A stretch of DNA of 64,000 bases from Hymenobacter wooponensis (GTDB lineage Bacteria > Bacteroidota > Bacteroidia > Cytophagales > Hymenobacteraceae): NCBI RefSeq assembly GCF_004745865.1, contig NZ_SRKZ01000003.1, positions 558,001 through 622,000 on the forward strand, in the 5' to 3' direction. Positions 7,167-17,004 of this stretch are shown piece by piece. Below the pieces are notes generated by a model. The model was not told the origin of the DNA, did not search any database, and saw only the letters and a program-made list of their open reading frames with translations. The position numbers and the translations under genes are program-made. Every line of letters starts with the position of its first letter. The stretch's first letter is position 1.

Positions 7167-10100
7167 ATGACACCTGACAACCCGCAGGGCCTATACCGCC
7201 CCGAGTTCGAACATGATGCCTGTGGTACTGGGTTTATAGCCTACCTCAACGGCCGCAAGTCGCACCAGATTATTATCGATGCTCTCACCATGCTCGAAAA
7301 CATGGAGCACCGCGGCGCCTGTGGCTGCGACTCCGATTCGGGCGACGGTGCCGGGCTGCTGCTGCAACTGCCCCACTGGTTTTTCCTAGAAGAGTGCACC
7401 GCCCTGAGCATCCGGCTGCCCGAGCCCGGCTACTACGGCGTGGGCATGCTGTTCCTACCCAAGGAGGCCGCCGCGCAAGCGGCTTGCCGGGCCGTAATTA
7501 AGGTCGCTGGCGACAAGCTAGGCCTCTCGGTACTGGGGTACCGCCCGGTGCCAGTGAATCCGGCCGGTATAGGGCCCACGGCGCTGGCGGCGGAACCCAG
7601 CATGGAACAGGTGTTTGTGGCTCGCCCTACTGGCCTAGCCACCGCCGAAGACTTCGAGCGGAAGCTCTACGTGCTGCGGCGCTACATCACCAAGCTGGTT
7701 CAGGAGCAAGTACCTGCGGCGGCTGAGGATTTTTACTTTACCTCCCTCTCCTGCAAAGTCATTGTATACAAGGGCCAGCTGACCACCTACCAGGTGCGCG
7801 GCTATTTCCCCGATCTGTCGGATGAGCGCGTGACCTCGGCGTTTGGGATGGTGCACTCGCGCTTTTCTACCAATACATTTCCGTCGTGGCGCCTGGCCCA
7901 GCCCTTCCGGCTGCTGGCCCACAACGGCGAAATCAACACGCTACGAGGCAACCTGAACTGGTTTTACGCCGGGGTGCGCAGCTACGTGTCGCCGTTCTTC
8001 TCGGCGGAGGAGATGGACATGCTGCTGCCGGTCATCGACAGCCACCAATCGGACTCGGCCTGCCTCGACAACATCGTGGAGATTCTGCTGCACTCGGGCC
8101 GCTCTCTGCCCCACGTAATGATGATGCTGGTGCCCGAGGCCTGGGACGGCAACACCCAGATGGACCCGCTGAAAAAGGCCTTCTACGAGTTCCACGCCAC
8201 CTTCATGGCACCCTGGGACGGCCCCGCGGCTCTACTCTTCACCGATGGCCAAATGCTCGGGGCCATGCTCGACCGCAATGGCCTGCGCCCCTTACGCTAC
8301 ATTGTAACCAACGATGGCCGCGTGATGGTGGCTTCCGAAACCGGCGTGCTCACTATTCCCGATTCCATCGTGGAGAAAAAGGGCCGCCTGCAGCCCGGCA
8401 AAATGCTGCTCCTGGATACCGTGGCCGGCCAGATCATCACCGATGATGAGCTGAAGGCCCAGGCCGCCGCCCGGCAGCCCTACGGGCAGTGGCTCGATGA
8501 GTATCAGATTCGGCTGGAGGAGTTGCCCGAGCCCCGGCAGGTCTTCTCCGACCTCGCCGCGGATGCCGTGTTCAAGTACCATCAAGTATTCGGCTACACC
8601 CGCGAGGACATTGACACCCTAATTACGCCCATGGCGCTGGAGGGCAAGGAGCCCATCGGCTCGATGGGCGTAGATGTGCCTTTGGCCGTGCTATCTGACC
8701 AGCCCCAGCACCTGAGCAGCTACTTCAAGCAGTTCTTCGCACAGGTAACCAATCCGCCCATCGACCCCATCAGGGAGCGGCTGGTGATGAGCCTGGCTAC
8801 GTTCATCGGCAACAACGGCAACATCCTCGACGAGGACAAAATGCACTGCCACTGCGTGGCCCTGCACCAGCCCATCCTCACCAACCACGAGCTGGAAAAG
8901 CTGCGGAGTATCGATACGGGCATGTTCAACGCCAAAACGCTGCTCTCCTACTTCAAAGCCGACGGCAAACCCGGCTCCCTGGCCGCAGGCCTCGACCGCC
9001 TGTGCCGCTATGCTGAAGATGCCGTGAATGATGGGTTTGAGGTGCTGATCTTGTCAGACCGTGGCCTAGACTCCAAGCACGCTCCTATTCCATCGTTGCT
9101 GGCCGTGTCGGCGGTGCATCACCACCTGATCCGGAAGGGTTACCGTGGGTCCGTGGGCCTGGTAGTAGAAGCCGGCGACGTATGGGAAGTGCACCATTTC
9201 GCCTGCTTACTGGCCTTTGGCGCCACAGCCATCAACCCCTACCTGGCCCTTTCCACAGTGCAGACCATGCACTCTGGCGGTCAGTTCAACACTGCGTATG
9301 ACTACCCGCAACTCGCCAAAAACTACATTAAGGCGGTGTGTGATGGGTTGCTGAAGATCTTCTCAAAGATGGGCATCTCCACGCTGCAGTCGTACCACGG
9401 CGCGCAGGTGTTCGAGATTTTGGGCATCAACCAGGAGGTGGTAGACCAGTATTTCACTGGGGCCGTAACGCGCATAGGTGGCCTAGGGCTCGACGAAATT
9501 GCCCGCGAAACGCTGTATAAGCAGTTTCAGGGCTTTAAGAGCAGCACCCTGGAAGAGCAACAGCTTCTGCCGGAAGGAGGTGTGTACCAGTGGCGCCGCC
9601 GGGGGGAGGCGCACATGTTCAACCCCGAAACCGTGCACCTGCTCCAGCACGCCACCCGCACCGGCAACTATGAAGTGTACCAGCGCTACGCCAAGCTACT
9701 GAATGAGCAGCCAGAACGCCTGTTTACCCTACGCGGCCTGCTGGATTTTGCCCATCACCGCCCGGCTATTGCACTGGAAGACGTGGAGCCCGCCGAAAGC
9801 ATCATGAAGCGGTTTGCTACCGGAGCAATGTCGTTTGGCTCTATTTCGCACGAAGCGCACAGCACCTTGGCCATTGCCATGAACCGCATCGGGGGTAAGA
9901 GCAACACCGGCGAGGGCGGCGAGGATCCCATGCGCTACGAGCAACTGCCCAACGGCGACTCTATGCGCTCGGCTATCAAGCAGATAGCCTCGGCCCGCTT
10001 CGGCGTCACGGCCCACTACCTCACTAACGCCGACGAGCTGCAAATCAAAATGGCCCAGGGCGCCAAGCCCGGCGAGGGTGGCCAGCTGCCCGGCCATAAG

Positions 10101-11690
10101 GTGGATGAGTGGATTGCGAAAGTGCGCCACGCCACGCCCGGCGTAGGCCTCATCTCACCCCCGCCCCACCACGATATCTATTCCATTGAAGACCTGGCCC
10201 AGCTCATCTTCGATCTAAAAAATGCCAACCGCGCCGCCCGCATCAACGTGAAGCTGGTGAGCAAGGCCGGCGTGGGCACCATTGCCGCCGGCGTAGCCAA
10301 AGCCCACGCCGACGTAATTCTGATTGCCGGTTACGACGGCGGCACGGGCGCCTCGCCCATGAGCTCCATCAAGCACGCGGGTCTTCCCTGGGAGCTAGGC
10401 CTGTCAGAAGCCCACCAGACGCTGGTGCGCAACCAGCTCCGTAGCCGCGTAGTGCTGCAGGCCGACGGCCAGATCAAAACCGGCCGCGACCTTGCCGTAG
10501 CAGCCCTGCTGGGCGCTGAGGAATGGGGAGTAGCCACGGCTGCCCTCATTGCGGGCGGCTGCATCCTGATGCGCAAGTGCCACCTGAACACCTGCCCCGT
10601 AGGTGTGGCTACTCAAGACCCCGAGCTGCGCAAGCTGTTCACGGGCCAGCCCGAGCACATCGTAAACCTGTTCCGTTTCCTAGCCGAGGAATTGCGCGAA
10701 ATCATGGCCGAGCTGGGCTTCCGGACGGTCAATGAAATGGTAGGCCGCACCCAATTCCTGAAGGTACGCGAAGGCATTTCGCACTGGAAAGCACGCACCC
10801 TCGACCTTTCCGACCTGCTGCAGGCCGTAGCCAACCCCTCTAAAGGCACGCTTTATAACAGCGAGCAGCAGGACCACGGCCTGAACAATATTCTCGACTG
10901 GCAGCTGCTCCACCACGCCCAGCCTGCGCTGGATGAGCGCATTCCGGTGTTTGCCTCTTTTGAAGTGCACAACACCGACCGCACCATCGGCACGCTGCTC
11001 TCCAACGAAATAGCCAAGCGCTACCACGGCCCCGGCCTCCCCGACAATACCATCAACTACACGTTCCGAGGGTCGGCGGGCCAAAGCTTCGGCGCTTTCT
11101 GCGCTAAGGGGCTCTCGTTTGCACTGGAAGGCGAGGCCAACGACTACGTGGGCAAAGGTCTTTCCGGTGCCCAGTTGGCCATTTATCCAGCTCCCGAGGG
11201 TCATTTTGTACCGGAGCAGAACATTATCATTGGTAACGTGGCCCTTTACGGCGCTACTTCCGGTGAGCTGTTCGTGCGGGGGCAGGCCGGCGAGCGGTTT
11301 GCGGTGCGTAATTCCGGGGCTACGGCCGTGGTGGAAGGGGTGGGCGACCACGGCTGCGAGTACATGACCGGCGGCCGCGCCCTCATCCTAGGCAAAACCG
11401 GCCGCAACTTCGCCGCCGGCATGAGCGGCGGTATCGCCTGGGTCTACGACCCCGAGGGCACCTTCCGCGATAACTGCAACACCGAAATGGTGGAACTGGA
11501 CCCACTCGACCTCGACGACGAAGCTCAGATTCAAACGCTCCTCCGCAAGCACCAACAACTTACTGGCAGCCAATTAGCTGCCTACCTGCTCGGCAACTGG
11601 CAAGAGGAAGCCGGCCGCTTCGTGAAGGTCTTCCCTTCCGAATACAAGAAGGTGTTGCAAGCAAGGCAATACGAGCCAGCCGAACGGTAG
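7167..11690 (+). CDS. gltB: Glutamate synthase, large (alpha) subunit
   Basis: Ferredoxin/NADPH-GOGAT large subunit: glutamine amidotransferase, central and FMN/3Fe-4S synthase domains plus the C-terminal GXGXG helix (GEANDYVGKGLSGAQL). The reading frame is open from 7074, but I place the start at the ATG at 7167, so that the catalytic Cys in HDACGTGFIAYL is residue 19. That gives an 18-residue propeptide of the kind removed to expose Cys as the N-terminus. The FMN-domain sequence GYDGGTGASPMSS and the cluster motif CILMRKCHLNTCPVGVATQ are intact. Length is 1507 residues. It pairs with gltD 147 bases downstream and could assimilate ammonia freed by allC and allE. Confidence 0.96.
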   Translation: MTPDNPQGLYRPEFEHDACGTGFIAYLNGRKSHQIIIDALTMLENMEHRGACGCDSDSGDGAGLLLQLPHWFFLEECTALSIRLPEPGYYGVGMLFLPKEAAAQAACRAVIKVAGDKLGLSVLGYRPVPVNPAGIGPTALAAEPSMEQVFVARPTGLATAEDFERKLYVLRRYITKLVQEQVPAAAEDFYFTSLSCKVIVYKGQLTTYQVRGYFPDLSDERVTSAFGMVHSRFSTNTFPSWRLAQPFRLLAHNGEINTLRGNLNWFYAGVRSYVSPFFSAEEMDMLLPVIDSHQSDSACLDNIVEILLHSGRSLPHVMMMLVPEAWDGNTQMDPLKKAFYEFHATFMAPWDGPAALLFTDGQMLGAMLDRNGLRPLRYIVTNDGRVMVASETGVLTIPDSIVEKKGRLQPGKMLLLDTVAGQIITDDELKAQAAARQPYGQWLDEYQIRLEELPEPRQVFSDLAADAVFKYHQVFGYTREDIDTLITPMALEGKEPIGSMGVDVPLAVLSDQPQHLSSYFKQFFAQVTNPPIDPIRERLVMSLATFIGNNGNILDEDKMHCHCVALHQPILTNHELEKLRSIDTGMFNAKTLLSYFKADGKPGSLAAGLDRLCRYAEDAVNDGFEVLILSDRGLDSKHAPIPSLLAVSAVHHHLIRKGYRGSVGLVVEAGDVWEVHHFACLLAFGATAINPYLALSTVQTMHSGGQFNTAYDYPQLAKNYIKAVCDGLLKIFSKMGISTLQSYHGAQVFEILGINQEVVDQYFTGAVTRIGGLGLDEIARETLYKQFQGFKSSTLEEQQLLPEGGVYQWRRRGEAHMFNPETVHLLQHATRTGNYEVYQRYAKLLNEQPERLFTLRGLLDFAHHRPAIALEDVEPAESIMKRFATGAMSFGSISHEAHSTLAIAMNRIGGKSNTGEGGEDPMRYEQLPNGDSMRSAIKQIASARFGVTAHYLTNADELQIKMAQGAKPGEGGQLPGHKVDEWIAKVRHATPGVGLISPPPHHDIYSIEDLAQLIFDLKNANRAARINVKLVSKAGVGTIAAGVAKAHADVILIAGYDGGTGASPMSSIKHAGLPWELGLSEAHQTLVRNQLRSRVVLQADGQIKTGRDLAVAALLGAEEWGVATAALIAGGCILMRKCHLNTCPVGVATQDPELRKLFTGQPEHIVNLFRFLAEELREIMAELGFRTVNEMVGRTQFLKVREGISHWKARTLDLSDLLQAVANPSKGTLYNSEQQDHGLNNILDWQLLHHAQPALDERIPVFASFEVHNTDRTIGTLLSNEIAKRYHGPGLPDNTINYTFRGSAGQSFGAFCAKGLSFALEGEANDYVGKGLSGAQLAIYPAPEGHFVPEQNIIIGNVALYGATSGELFVRGQAGERFAVRNSGATAVVEGVGDHGCEYMTGGRALILGKTGRNFAAGMSGGIAWVYDPEGTFRDNCNTEMVELDPLDLDDEAQIQTLLRKHQQLTGSQLAAYLLGNWQEEAGRFVKVFPSEYKKVLQARQYEPAER

Positions 11691-11714
11691 TGGCCTAGAA
11701 TAACCAAATCAGAG

Positions 11715-11809
11715 TGTCATGCTGAGCCTGCGAAGCATCTCTACCGCTTCGTTGCTCAGCTAGGCCAGTTGATTAGCCAGAGGTAGAGATGCTTCGACAA
11801 GCTCAGCAG
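11715..11809. repeat. BIME-like paired palindrome, TGCT family
   Basis: Second TGCT-family copy: TGTCATGCTGAGCC...AAGCATCTCTACCGC on the left, AGGTAGAGATGCTTCG...GCTCAGCA on the right, CTAGGCCA in the spacer. It occupies the gltB-gltD gap and would be transcribed if the two genes form one operon. Confidence 0.85.
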
Positions 11810-11837
11810 GCCCCCCACACGCAATTGACTATCACGC

Positions 11838-13307
11838 ATGGGACATATCACCGGATTCAAAGAATTTGAGCGGGAGCTGCCAGCTAAGGCCGCCCCGCAA
11901 GAGCGCGTGGCGCACAACCGCGAGTTTGTAGGCCTGTATTCGGAAGATCAGCTAACCAAACAGGCGGCGCGCTGCATGGATTGCGGCATTCCATTCTGCC
12001 ACTCCGGCTGCCCCCTGGGCAACATCATCCCGGAGTTCAACGATGCTGTGTATCAGCAGGACTGGGAAGAGGCCTACCGCATTCTATCCTCCACCAATAA
12101 TTTCCCCGAGTTCACAGGCCGTATTTGTCCAGCGCCCTGCGAATCGGCTTGCGTGCTGAGCATCAACCGCGCGCCGGTGGCCATTGAGGAAATCGAGAAA
12201 CACATCATTGAAATTGCCTTCTCCAAAGGGTATGTGCAGCCCACGGCACCCGTGCTGAAATCGGGAAAAACGGTGGCCGTAGTGGGCTCGGGGCCAGCTG
12301 GCTTGGCCGCGGCGGCACAGCTTACCAAGGCTGGCCACTCAGTTACGGTGTTTGAGCGCGACGACCTGCCGGGTGGCCTACTGCGCTACGGGGTACCCGA
12401 CTTTAAACTGGAGAAATGGGTAATCGACCGGCGTATTCAATTGCTGGAAGAAGACGGCGTGGTATTCCGCTGCAATACGGAAATCGGCAAAGATTTGCCC
12501 GCCAACGTACTTACTGATTCCTTTGATGCCGTAGTCCTATCCGGCGGCGCCACAGTACCGCGCGATTTGCCTATTACCGGCCGGGACCTTCAAGGCATCC
12601 ATTTCGCCATGCCCTACCTCACCCAGCACAACCGTCGCGTGAGCAGCCTACCCCTTACCGAGGAGGAGGTGCTGGCGACTGGCCTAGATGTGGTAGTAAT
12701 CGGAAGCGGCGATACGGGCTCCGACTGCGTGGGCACGGCTAACCGTCAGCAGGCGCGCTCCGTTACACAATTTGCCATGATGCACCAGCCCGGAACCGAG
12801 CGGCCCGCCCACACGCCGTGGCCGCAAGAGCCAGCCATCTTCCGCACTAGTACTTCCCACGAAGAAGGCTGTCAGCGCTACTGGGGCATCCACACCAAAG
12901 CCTTCCTCGGCGACGCGCAAGGCCAGGTGCGCGCCCTGTTGGTAACGGACGTAACCTGGGAAACCGATGTATTGGGCCGCCGCTTGCGCTTTGAGGAAAT
13001 TGCGGGTTCCGAGCGCGAAATTCCCTGCCAGCTGGTATTGCTGGCGGTAGGGTTTGCCTCGCCCCAATACGCAGGCTTACTTGAACAACTCGGCGTGACG
13101 GTAGATGAGCGCGGCAACGTGCGCGCCGCTGAAGGCTCTTACCAAACAAGCGTACCTAACGTGTTCGTAGCCGGCGACATGCGCCGTGGACAGTCGTTGG
13201 TAGTGTGGGCTATTTCCGAAGGCCGCGAAGCTGCCCGGAAGGTTGACCTGTTCTTGACGGGCAAGACCGCCCTGCCTAGCAAAAATGCCGTAGGCATGTT
13301 CACGTAA
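11838..13307 (+). CDS. gltD: Glutamate synthase, small (beta) subunit
   Basis: Oxidoreductase that passes electrons from NAD(P)H through FAD and iron-sulfur clusters to the GltB synthase site. The N-terminal cluster-binding cysteines are in CMDCGIPFCHSGCPLGN and CPAPCESAC. An FAD-binding Rossmann motif follows (VAVVGSGPAGLAAAAQL), then a NAD(P)-binding one (VVVIGSGDTGSDCVG) and the C-terminal VPNVFVAGDMRRGQSLVVWA. Length is 489 residues, normal for the family. Its stop overlaps the first bases of a strong convergent terminator. Confidence 0.96.
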   Translation: MGHITGFKEFERELPAKAAPQERVAHNREFVGLYSEDQLTKQAARCMDCGIPFCHSGCPLGNIIPEFNDAVYQQDWEEAYRILSSTNNFPEFTGRICPAPCESACVLSINRAPVAIEEIEKHIIEIAFSKGYVQPTAPVLKSGKTVAVVGSGPAGLAAAAQLTKAGHSVTVFERDDLPGGLLRYGVPDFKLEKWVIDRRIQLLEEDGVVFRCNTEIGKDLPANVLTDSFDAVVLSGGATVPRDLPITGRDLQGIHFAMPYLTQHNRRVSSLPLTEEEVLATGLDVVVIGSGDTGSDCVGTANRQQARSVTQFAMMHQPGTERPAHTPWPQEPAIFRTSTSHEEGCQRYWGIHTKAFLGDAQGQVRALLVTDVTWETDVLGRRLRFEEIAGSEREIPCQLVLLAVGFASPQYAGLLEQLGVTVDERGNVRAAEGSYQTSVPNVFVAGDMRRGQSLVVWAISEGREAARKVDLFLTGKTALPSKNAVGMFT

Positions 13308-13395
13308 AAACTGTCATTCCGAGCAGAGCGAGGAATCTGAGTTAGCCTCTAGGCCAGTCTCCAGATTCCTCGCTCTGCTCGGAATGACAGTTTTT
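13306..13395. terminator. Perfect 34-bp inverted repeat between convergent genes (TTCC-family BIME)
   Basis: Arms at 13306-13339 and 13362-13395 are complementary at all 34 positions, including flanking A5/T5 runs that make it a plausible terminator in both directions for gltD and the facing dehydrogenase gene. The core is the same TGTCATTCCGAGC element as at 3258 and 31045, with CTAGGCCA in the 22-base spacer. Confidence 0.85.
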
Positions 13396-13413
13396 AATTG
13401 ACAAGCTTACAGC

Positions 13414-14367
13414 CTAGGCCACTCCTTGCGTACCCAAAAACGCCTTGAGCTTCCGGGCCAGCACCTCGTTAATCCGCCGGTACGACTGGAAACTCCACCC
13501 CCCAATGTGGGGTGATAGAATAACATTGGGCGCCGACGACAGAAACTCGAAACGCGCCTGCTGCTCTGGGTTTAGGGTGGCAAGCTTCTCGTTATCTAGC
13601 ACATCTAAGGCTGCCCCCCGAATCTGACCTTCGCGTAGGCCTTGCACCAGCGCAGCGTGGTCTAGCACCTCGCCGCGGGCCGTGTTGAGCAGCCACAGTG
13701 GGTTCTTGAAAGCCTGCAGGAAAGTTTCGTTCACGAAGTGATGATTGGCTGGCGAATACGGGATGTGCAGGCTCAGCACTTCAGCCCGCTCCTGCAGCTC
13801 TGGTAGGCTCACCAGCAGCGCATGGTGGTTAGCCTCGCAGTTCGGGTCGTGGTCGTAGGCCAGTACGGTGCAGTCGAATGCCTGTAGGCGACGAGCAAAG
13901 GCCTTGCCCATGTGCCCGTAACCCAGCAGCCCAATGGTCTTCCCTCCTATTTCCTCGCCCCGGTTGGCTTCACGGCGCCACTGCCCCGCATGTACTTCTT
14001 TATCGGCCCGCACAATATTGCGAAATAGCGCCAGCAAGAGGCCTATGGCGTACTCCCCCACTGCGTCTCGGTTTCCCTCAGGTGCATTCAAGAGCGTAAC
14101 CCCGGCGGCAGCCAGGGCCTCCTCATCAATATTATCGACCCCAGCTCCGGCCCGGCACACGTAGCGCAGGTGCGGCCCATGCGCCAGCAGTTCGGCCGTG
14201 ATGCGCAGCTTTGAGCGCACCATCAGGCCATCATATGGGTGAGCGGCCAGCGCAGCAGGTACCTCCGCGGCTTTCAGATCGGGGCGGTAGTGCAGCTGCA
14301 CGCCAATTTCCTGCATGTAGTCCGGCAGGCTCGGGTGCATATCGTCGATGACGAGGCAGAGGGACAT
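13414..14367 (-). CDS. D-isomer 2-hydroxyacid dehydrogenase (3-phosphoglycerate dehydrogenase-like)
   Basis: NAD-dependent dehydrogenase of the SerA/2-hydroxyacid family. The nucleotide-binding motif is IGLLGYGHMGKAFARRL. The substrate/catalytic residues appear as VCRAGAGVDNID, LNTARGEVLD (catalytic Arg), LDVLDNE (Glu side) and SPHIGGWS (catalytic His). At 317 residues it is the short form without an ACT domain, so feedback control by serine is not expected. Phosphoglycerate dehydrogenase is the best guess, but other 2-hydroxyacids are possible. The stop codon is the TAG of a TGGCCTAG octamer. It lies 48 bases downstream of rsmA on the same strand. Confidence 0.8.
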   Translation of the reverse strand: MSLCLVIDDMHPSLPDYMQEIGVQLHYRPDLKAAEVPAALAAHPYDGLMVRSKLRITAELLAHGPHLRYVCRAGAGVDNIDEEALAAAGVTLLNAPEGNRDAVGEYAIGLLLALFRNIVRADKEVHAGQWRREANRGEEIGGKTIGLLGYGHMGKAFARRLQAFDCTVLAYDHDPNCEANHHALLVSLPELQERAEVLSLHIPYSPANHHFVNETFLQAFKNPLWLLNTARGEVLDHAALVQGLREGQIRGAALDVLDNEKLATLNPEQQARFEFLSSAPNVILSPHIGGWSFQSYRRINEVLARKLKAFLGTQGVA

Positions 14368-14415
14368 GGTTGTGGAGGGGAGAGCTTAGTTAGAAAACAG
14401 CGGCCACCGCAAATG

Positions 14416-15207
14416 CTAGGCCACTACTCGATGCTGCTCTACGTGTTTGGTCAATCCAACAAAGTCAGCCACGCTTAGTTGCTCGGCCCGCTTGTCGAAG
14501 ACAAGATCGGTGGTGGTTTCAGCCGGCATCCCGAAGGGCTTCAGGGCATTGCGCAGCGTTTTGCGGCGAGTCTGGAAAGCCTGCTTCACTACCTGAAAGA
14601 ACAGCTTTTCATCGCAGTCCAGCTTCTCAGTGCTGTTGCGCGTCAGGCGAATGACGGCCGACTGCACTTTGGGCGGCGGGTTGAACACGTGCGGCGGCAC
14701 TGTGAACAGGTACTCAATGGTATAAAACGCCTGCAGCAACACGCTCAGAATGCCGTAGGTTTTGGTGCCAGGGCCCTCAGCGAGGCGGTCGGCCACTTCC
14801 TTCTGAATCATGCCCACGCACTCGCGCACCTGCTGGCGGTGGGCTAGTACCTGGAAGTAAATCTGACTGCTGATGTTGTAAGGGAAGTTGCCAATGATGG
14901 TGATGGGCTGGTTGTTATACAGCTTGCCCAGATCCATCTTCAAGAAATCCTGCGAATAGATCCGCTCTTCCAGAGCCGGGAAGTGCTTTTGCAGATACGC
15001 CACCGACTCCCGGTCAATTTCTACCACCGAAGTCCGGTACTCTGGGTGCTGTAGCAGCGTTTCGGTTAGTACCCCCATGCCGGGCCCAATCTCCAGAACT
15101 TCCGTAACGCCATCTGGCAGGCGCAGGGCCTCCACAATGTTGCGGGCGATGTTAGGATCAGCGAGAAAGTGCTGCCCGAGGTGTTTTTTGGCTTTAACGG
15201 AATCCAT
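14416..15207 (-). CDS. rsmA: 16S rRNA dimethyladenosine transferase
   Basis: Dimethylates the two adjacent adenines in the 3'-terminal hairpin of 16S rRNA during 30S maturation; loss gives kasugamycin resistance in other bacteria. The start KKHLGQHFLADPNIARNIV, the SAM-binding EIGPGMGVLTETLL and the catalytic NFPYNISSQIYF (NxPY motif) are diagnostic, as is VPPHVFNPPPKVQSAVIRL. Length is 263 residues, standard. Probably co-transcribed with the dehydrogenase downstream. The 245-base gap to the divergent aminopeptidase gene holds a short repeat, AGTCTA/TAGACT/AGTCTA, at 15283-15308 of unknown role. Confidence 0.96.
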   Translation of the reverse strand: MDSVKAKKHLGQHFLADPNIARNIVEALRLPDGVTEVLEIGPGMGVLTETLLQHPEYRTSVVEIDRESVAYLQKHFPALEERIYSQDFLKMDLGKLYNNQPITIIGNFPYNISSQIYFQVLAHRQQVRECVGMIQKEVADRLAEGPGTKTYGILSVLLQAFYTIEYLFTVPPHVFNPPPKVQSAVIRLTRNSTEKLDCDEKLFFQVVKQAFQTRRKTLRNALKPFGMPAETTTDLVFDKRAEQLSVADFVGLTKHVEQHRVVA

Positions 15208-15452
15208 CTGATCGAGAGGTTACAAGTGAGCGGTGAGAGCTGCCAGATGCATTTCTGCCGGCGATGCGAAGCAAAAGATGGAAGTCTAGTTAGTAGACTG
15301 AAAGTCTAATTTCTCCCTTCTAACCTCGCACTTAGTTACCCAGCCCTTCTACAAAAGGACTACCTTCACGCCCAAAGATACGCCAGCGGCTGCCGTTTCT
15401 CCACCTCCAGCGCCCGAAGCAGGAACAGCCACTGGCCTAACGGAATCGTCTC

Positions 15453-16901
15453 ATGCCCCTATCTCTCGCCTACTCCGCCGATTTTCCCTCCTTCGCGGAT
15501 ACCGTGTTTATTCTCCCTGCCGGCACACTGGAGCTCCCCATTAGCGCCGCCGCCGACCTGCCCCAGCCAGTTCGCCAGTACGTTAGCGACCAGCTTGCCG
15601 CCGGCGAAAAGCTGATCAGCATCAACCAGTACACCCATCACCACTACTACGTGATAGCGGAGGAGAAAAAAACCACTGACCTGTTAGCTGAATCGCTGCG
15701 CAAAGCAGGCCATAAGCTTCACGCTCAGCTGAAAGCCGACAAAATCCCGGAGCTGTTCATCAACGACCTGACGCCCAATGGTGCTCTGCCGGTGGCCGAA
15801 GGTATTGCCCTGACGGCTTACCAGTTTGAAGGCTACAAAACGGACGAGAAGTCGAAGAAGCAGCCCGACCTGCAGCTACTTACGCTGGTTGGCCCCGAGC
15901 TCAGCGCCGAGAAAGTGCAGGAACTGGATGGAGTGCTGCAAGGCGTGTATCTGGCCCGTAACCTGGTAAACATGCCCTACAGCCACCTCAACGCTACCCA
16001 GCTGGCCAACCAGATGGAAGCCGCTGGCGAAGAGGCTGGTTTCACTACCGAAATCCTGGACTTCGTGCGTATTGAGGCTCTGCGGATGGGTGGCCTACTT
16101 GCCGTGAATCAGGGCAGCCCCGAGCCGCCCACGTTCACTATCATGGAGTACAAGCCGGAGGGTGCCACTAACGCTAAACCCTACGTGCTGGTCGGGAAAG
16201 GCGTGGTGTTCGATACGGGCGGACTCAGCCTGAAGCCTACGCCCAACAGCATGGACCTGATGAAGTGCGACATGGCTGGCGCTGCCGTAGTAACCGGCGT
16301 GCTCACGGCCTTGGCCAAAAACAAGGTTCCGCTGCACGTGATTGGCTTGGTGCCCGCCACCGATAACCGCCCCGGCGGCCCCGCCCTGGCTCCCAGCGAC
16401 GTTATCACGATGTATAGCGGCCTGACCGTGGAAGTACTGAACACCGATGCCGAGGGCCGCTTGATTCTAGCCGACGCCCTGGCTTTCGCCAAGAAGTATG
16501 ATCCCGAGTTGGTGCTGGATTACGCTACCCTAACCGGCTCCGCGGCCCGCGCCATTGGCATCGAGGGCATTGTGTGCATGGGCACCGCCGACGAGCAAAT
16601 TCTCACGGAGCTGAAGCAAGCCGGTAACCGCACGCACGAGCGCCTGGTAGAGTTTCCGCTGTGGGATGAGTACGCTGACCACATCAAGAGCAGCGTGGCG
16701 GACATCACCAATCTGGGCAAAGCCGAAGCCGGCGCTATTTCGGCGGGCAAATTCCTGGAGCGCTTCATTGAAGGCTATCCTTGGGTACACTTTGATATTG
16801 CCGGTCCCGCCTTCCTCACCGCCCCCGACTCGTACCGGGGCAAAGGTGGTACTGGCACTGCCGTGCGGCTCACCTACGACTTCCTGAAGCGCAAAGCCTA
16901 G
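15453..16901 (+). CDS. Leucyl aminopeptidase, M17 family
   Basis: Cytosolic two-metal aminopeptidase, normally a hexamer. The catalytic domain contains the family sequence LVGKGVVFDTGGLSLKP (metal/catalytic Lys and Asp), MKCDMAGAAVV and the PROSITE-type signature NTDAEGRLILADAL; LDYATLTGSA and IAGPAFL complete the active site. Length is 482 residues, typical of PepA/leucyl aminopeptidases. It is transcribed alone, away from rsmA and into a terminator at 16915. PepA in Enterobacteria also binds DNA; nothing here tests that. Confidence 0.92.
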   Translation: MPLSLAYSADFPSFADTVFILPAGTLELPISAAADLPQPVRQYVSDQLAAGEKLISINQYTHHHYYVIAEEKKTTDLLAESLRKAGHKLHAQLKADKIPELFINDLTPNGALPVAEGIALTAYQFEGYKTDEKSKKQPDLQLLTLVGPELSAEKVQELDGVLQGVYLARNLVNMPYSHLNATQLANQMEAAGEEAGFTTEILDFVRIEALRMGGLLAVNQGSPEPPTFTIMEYKPEGATNAKPYVLVGKGVVFDTGGLSLKPTPNSMDLMKCDMAGAAVVTGVLTALAKNKVPLHVIGLVPATDNRPGGPALAPSDVITMYSGLTVEVLNTDAEGRLILADALAFAKKYDPELVLDYATLTGSAARAIGIEGIVCMGTADEQILTELKQAGNRTHERLVEFPLWDEYADHIKSSVADITNLGKAEAGAISAGKFLERFIEGYPWVHFDIAGPAFLTAPDSYRGKGGTGTAVRLTYDFLKRKA

Positions 16902-16914
16902 CCCTGCCCAAACA

Positions 16915-16957
16915 AGCAGTGGCCTAGCCGTGTAGTAAGCCCGGCTAGGCCACTGCT
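16915..16957. terminator. Hairpin built from two opposed octamers
   Basis: AGCAGTGGCCTAGCCG at 16915-16930 pairs perfectly (16 bp) with 16942-16957. The stem is formed by one TGGCCTAG and one CTAGGCCA. It lies 14 bases after the aminopeptidase stop; the T tract is weak, so termination is likely but unproven. Confidence 0.6.
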
Positions 16958-17004
16958 TTCAGTAGGCAGCCCATTTGCCCATCCATTCATCAGCACCTTA
17001 CAGA

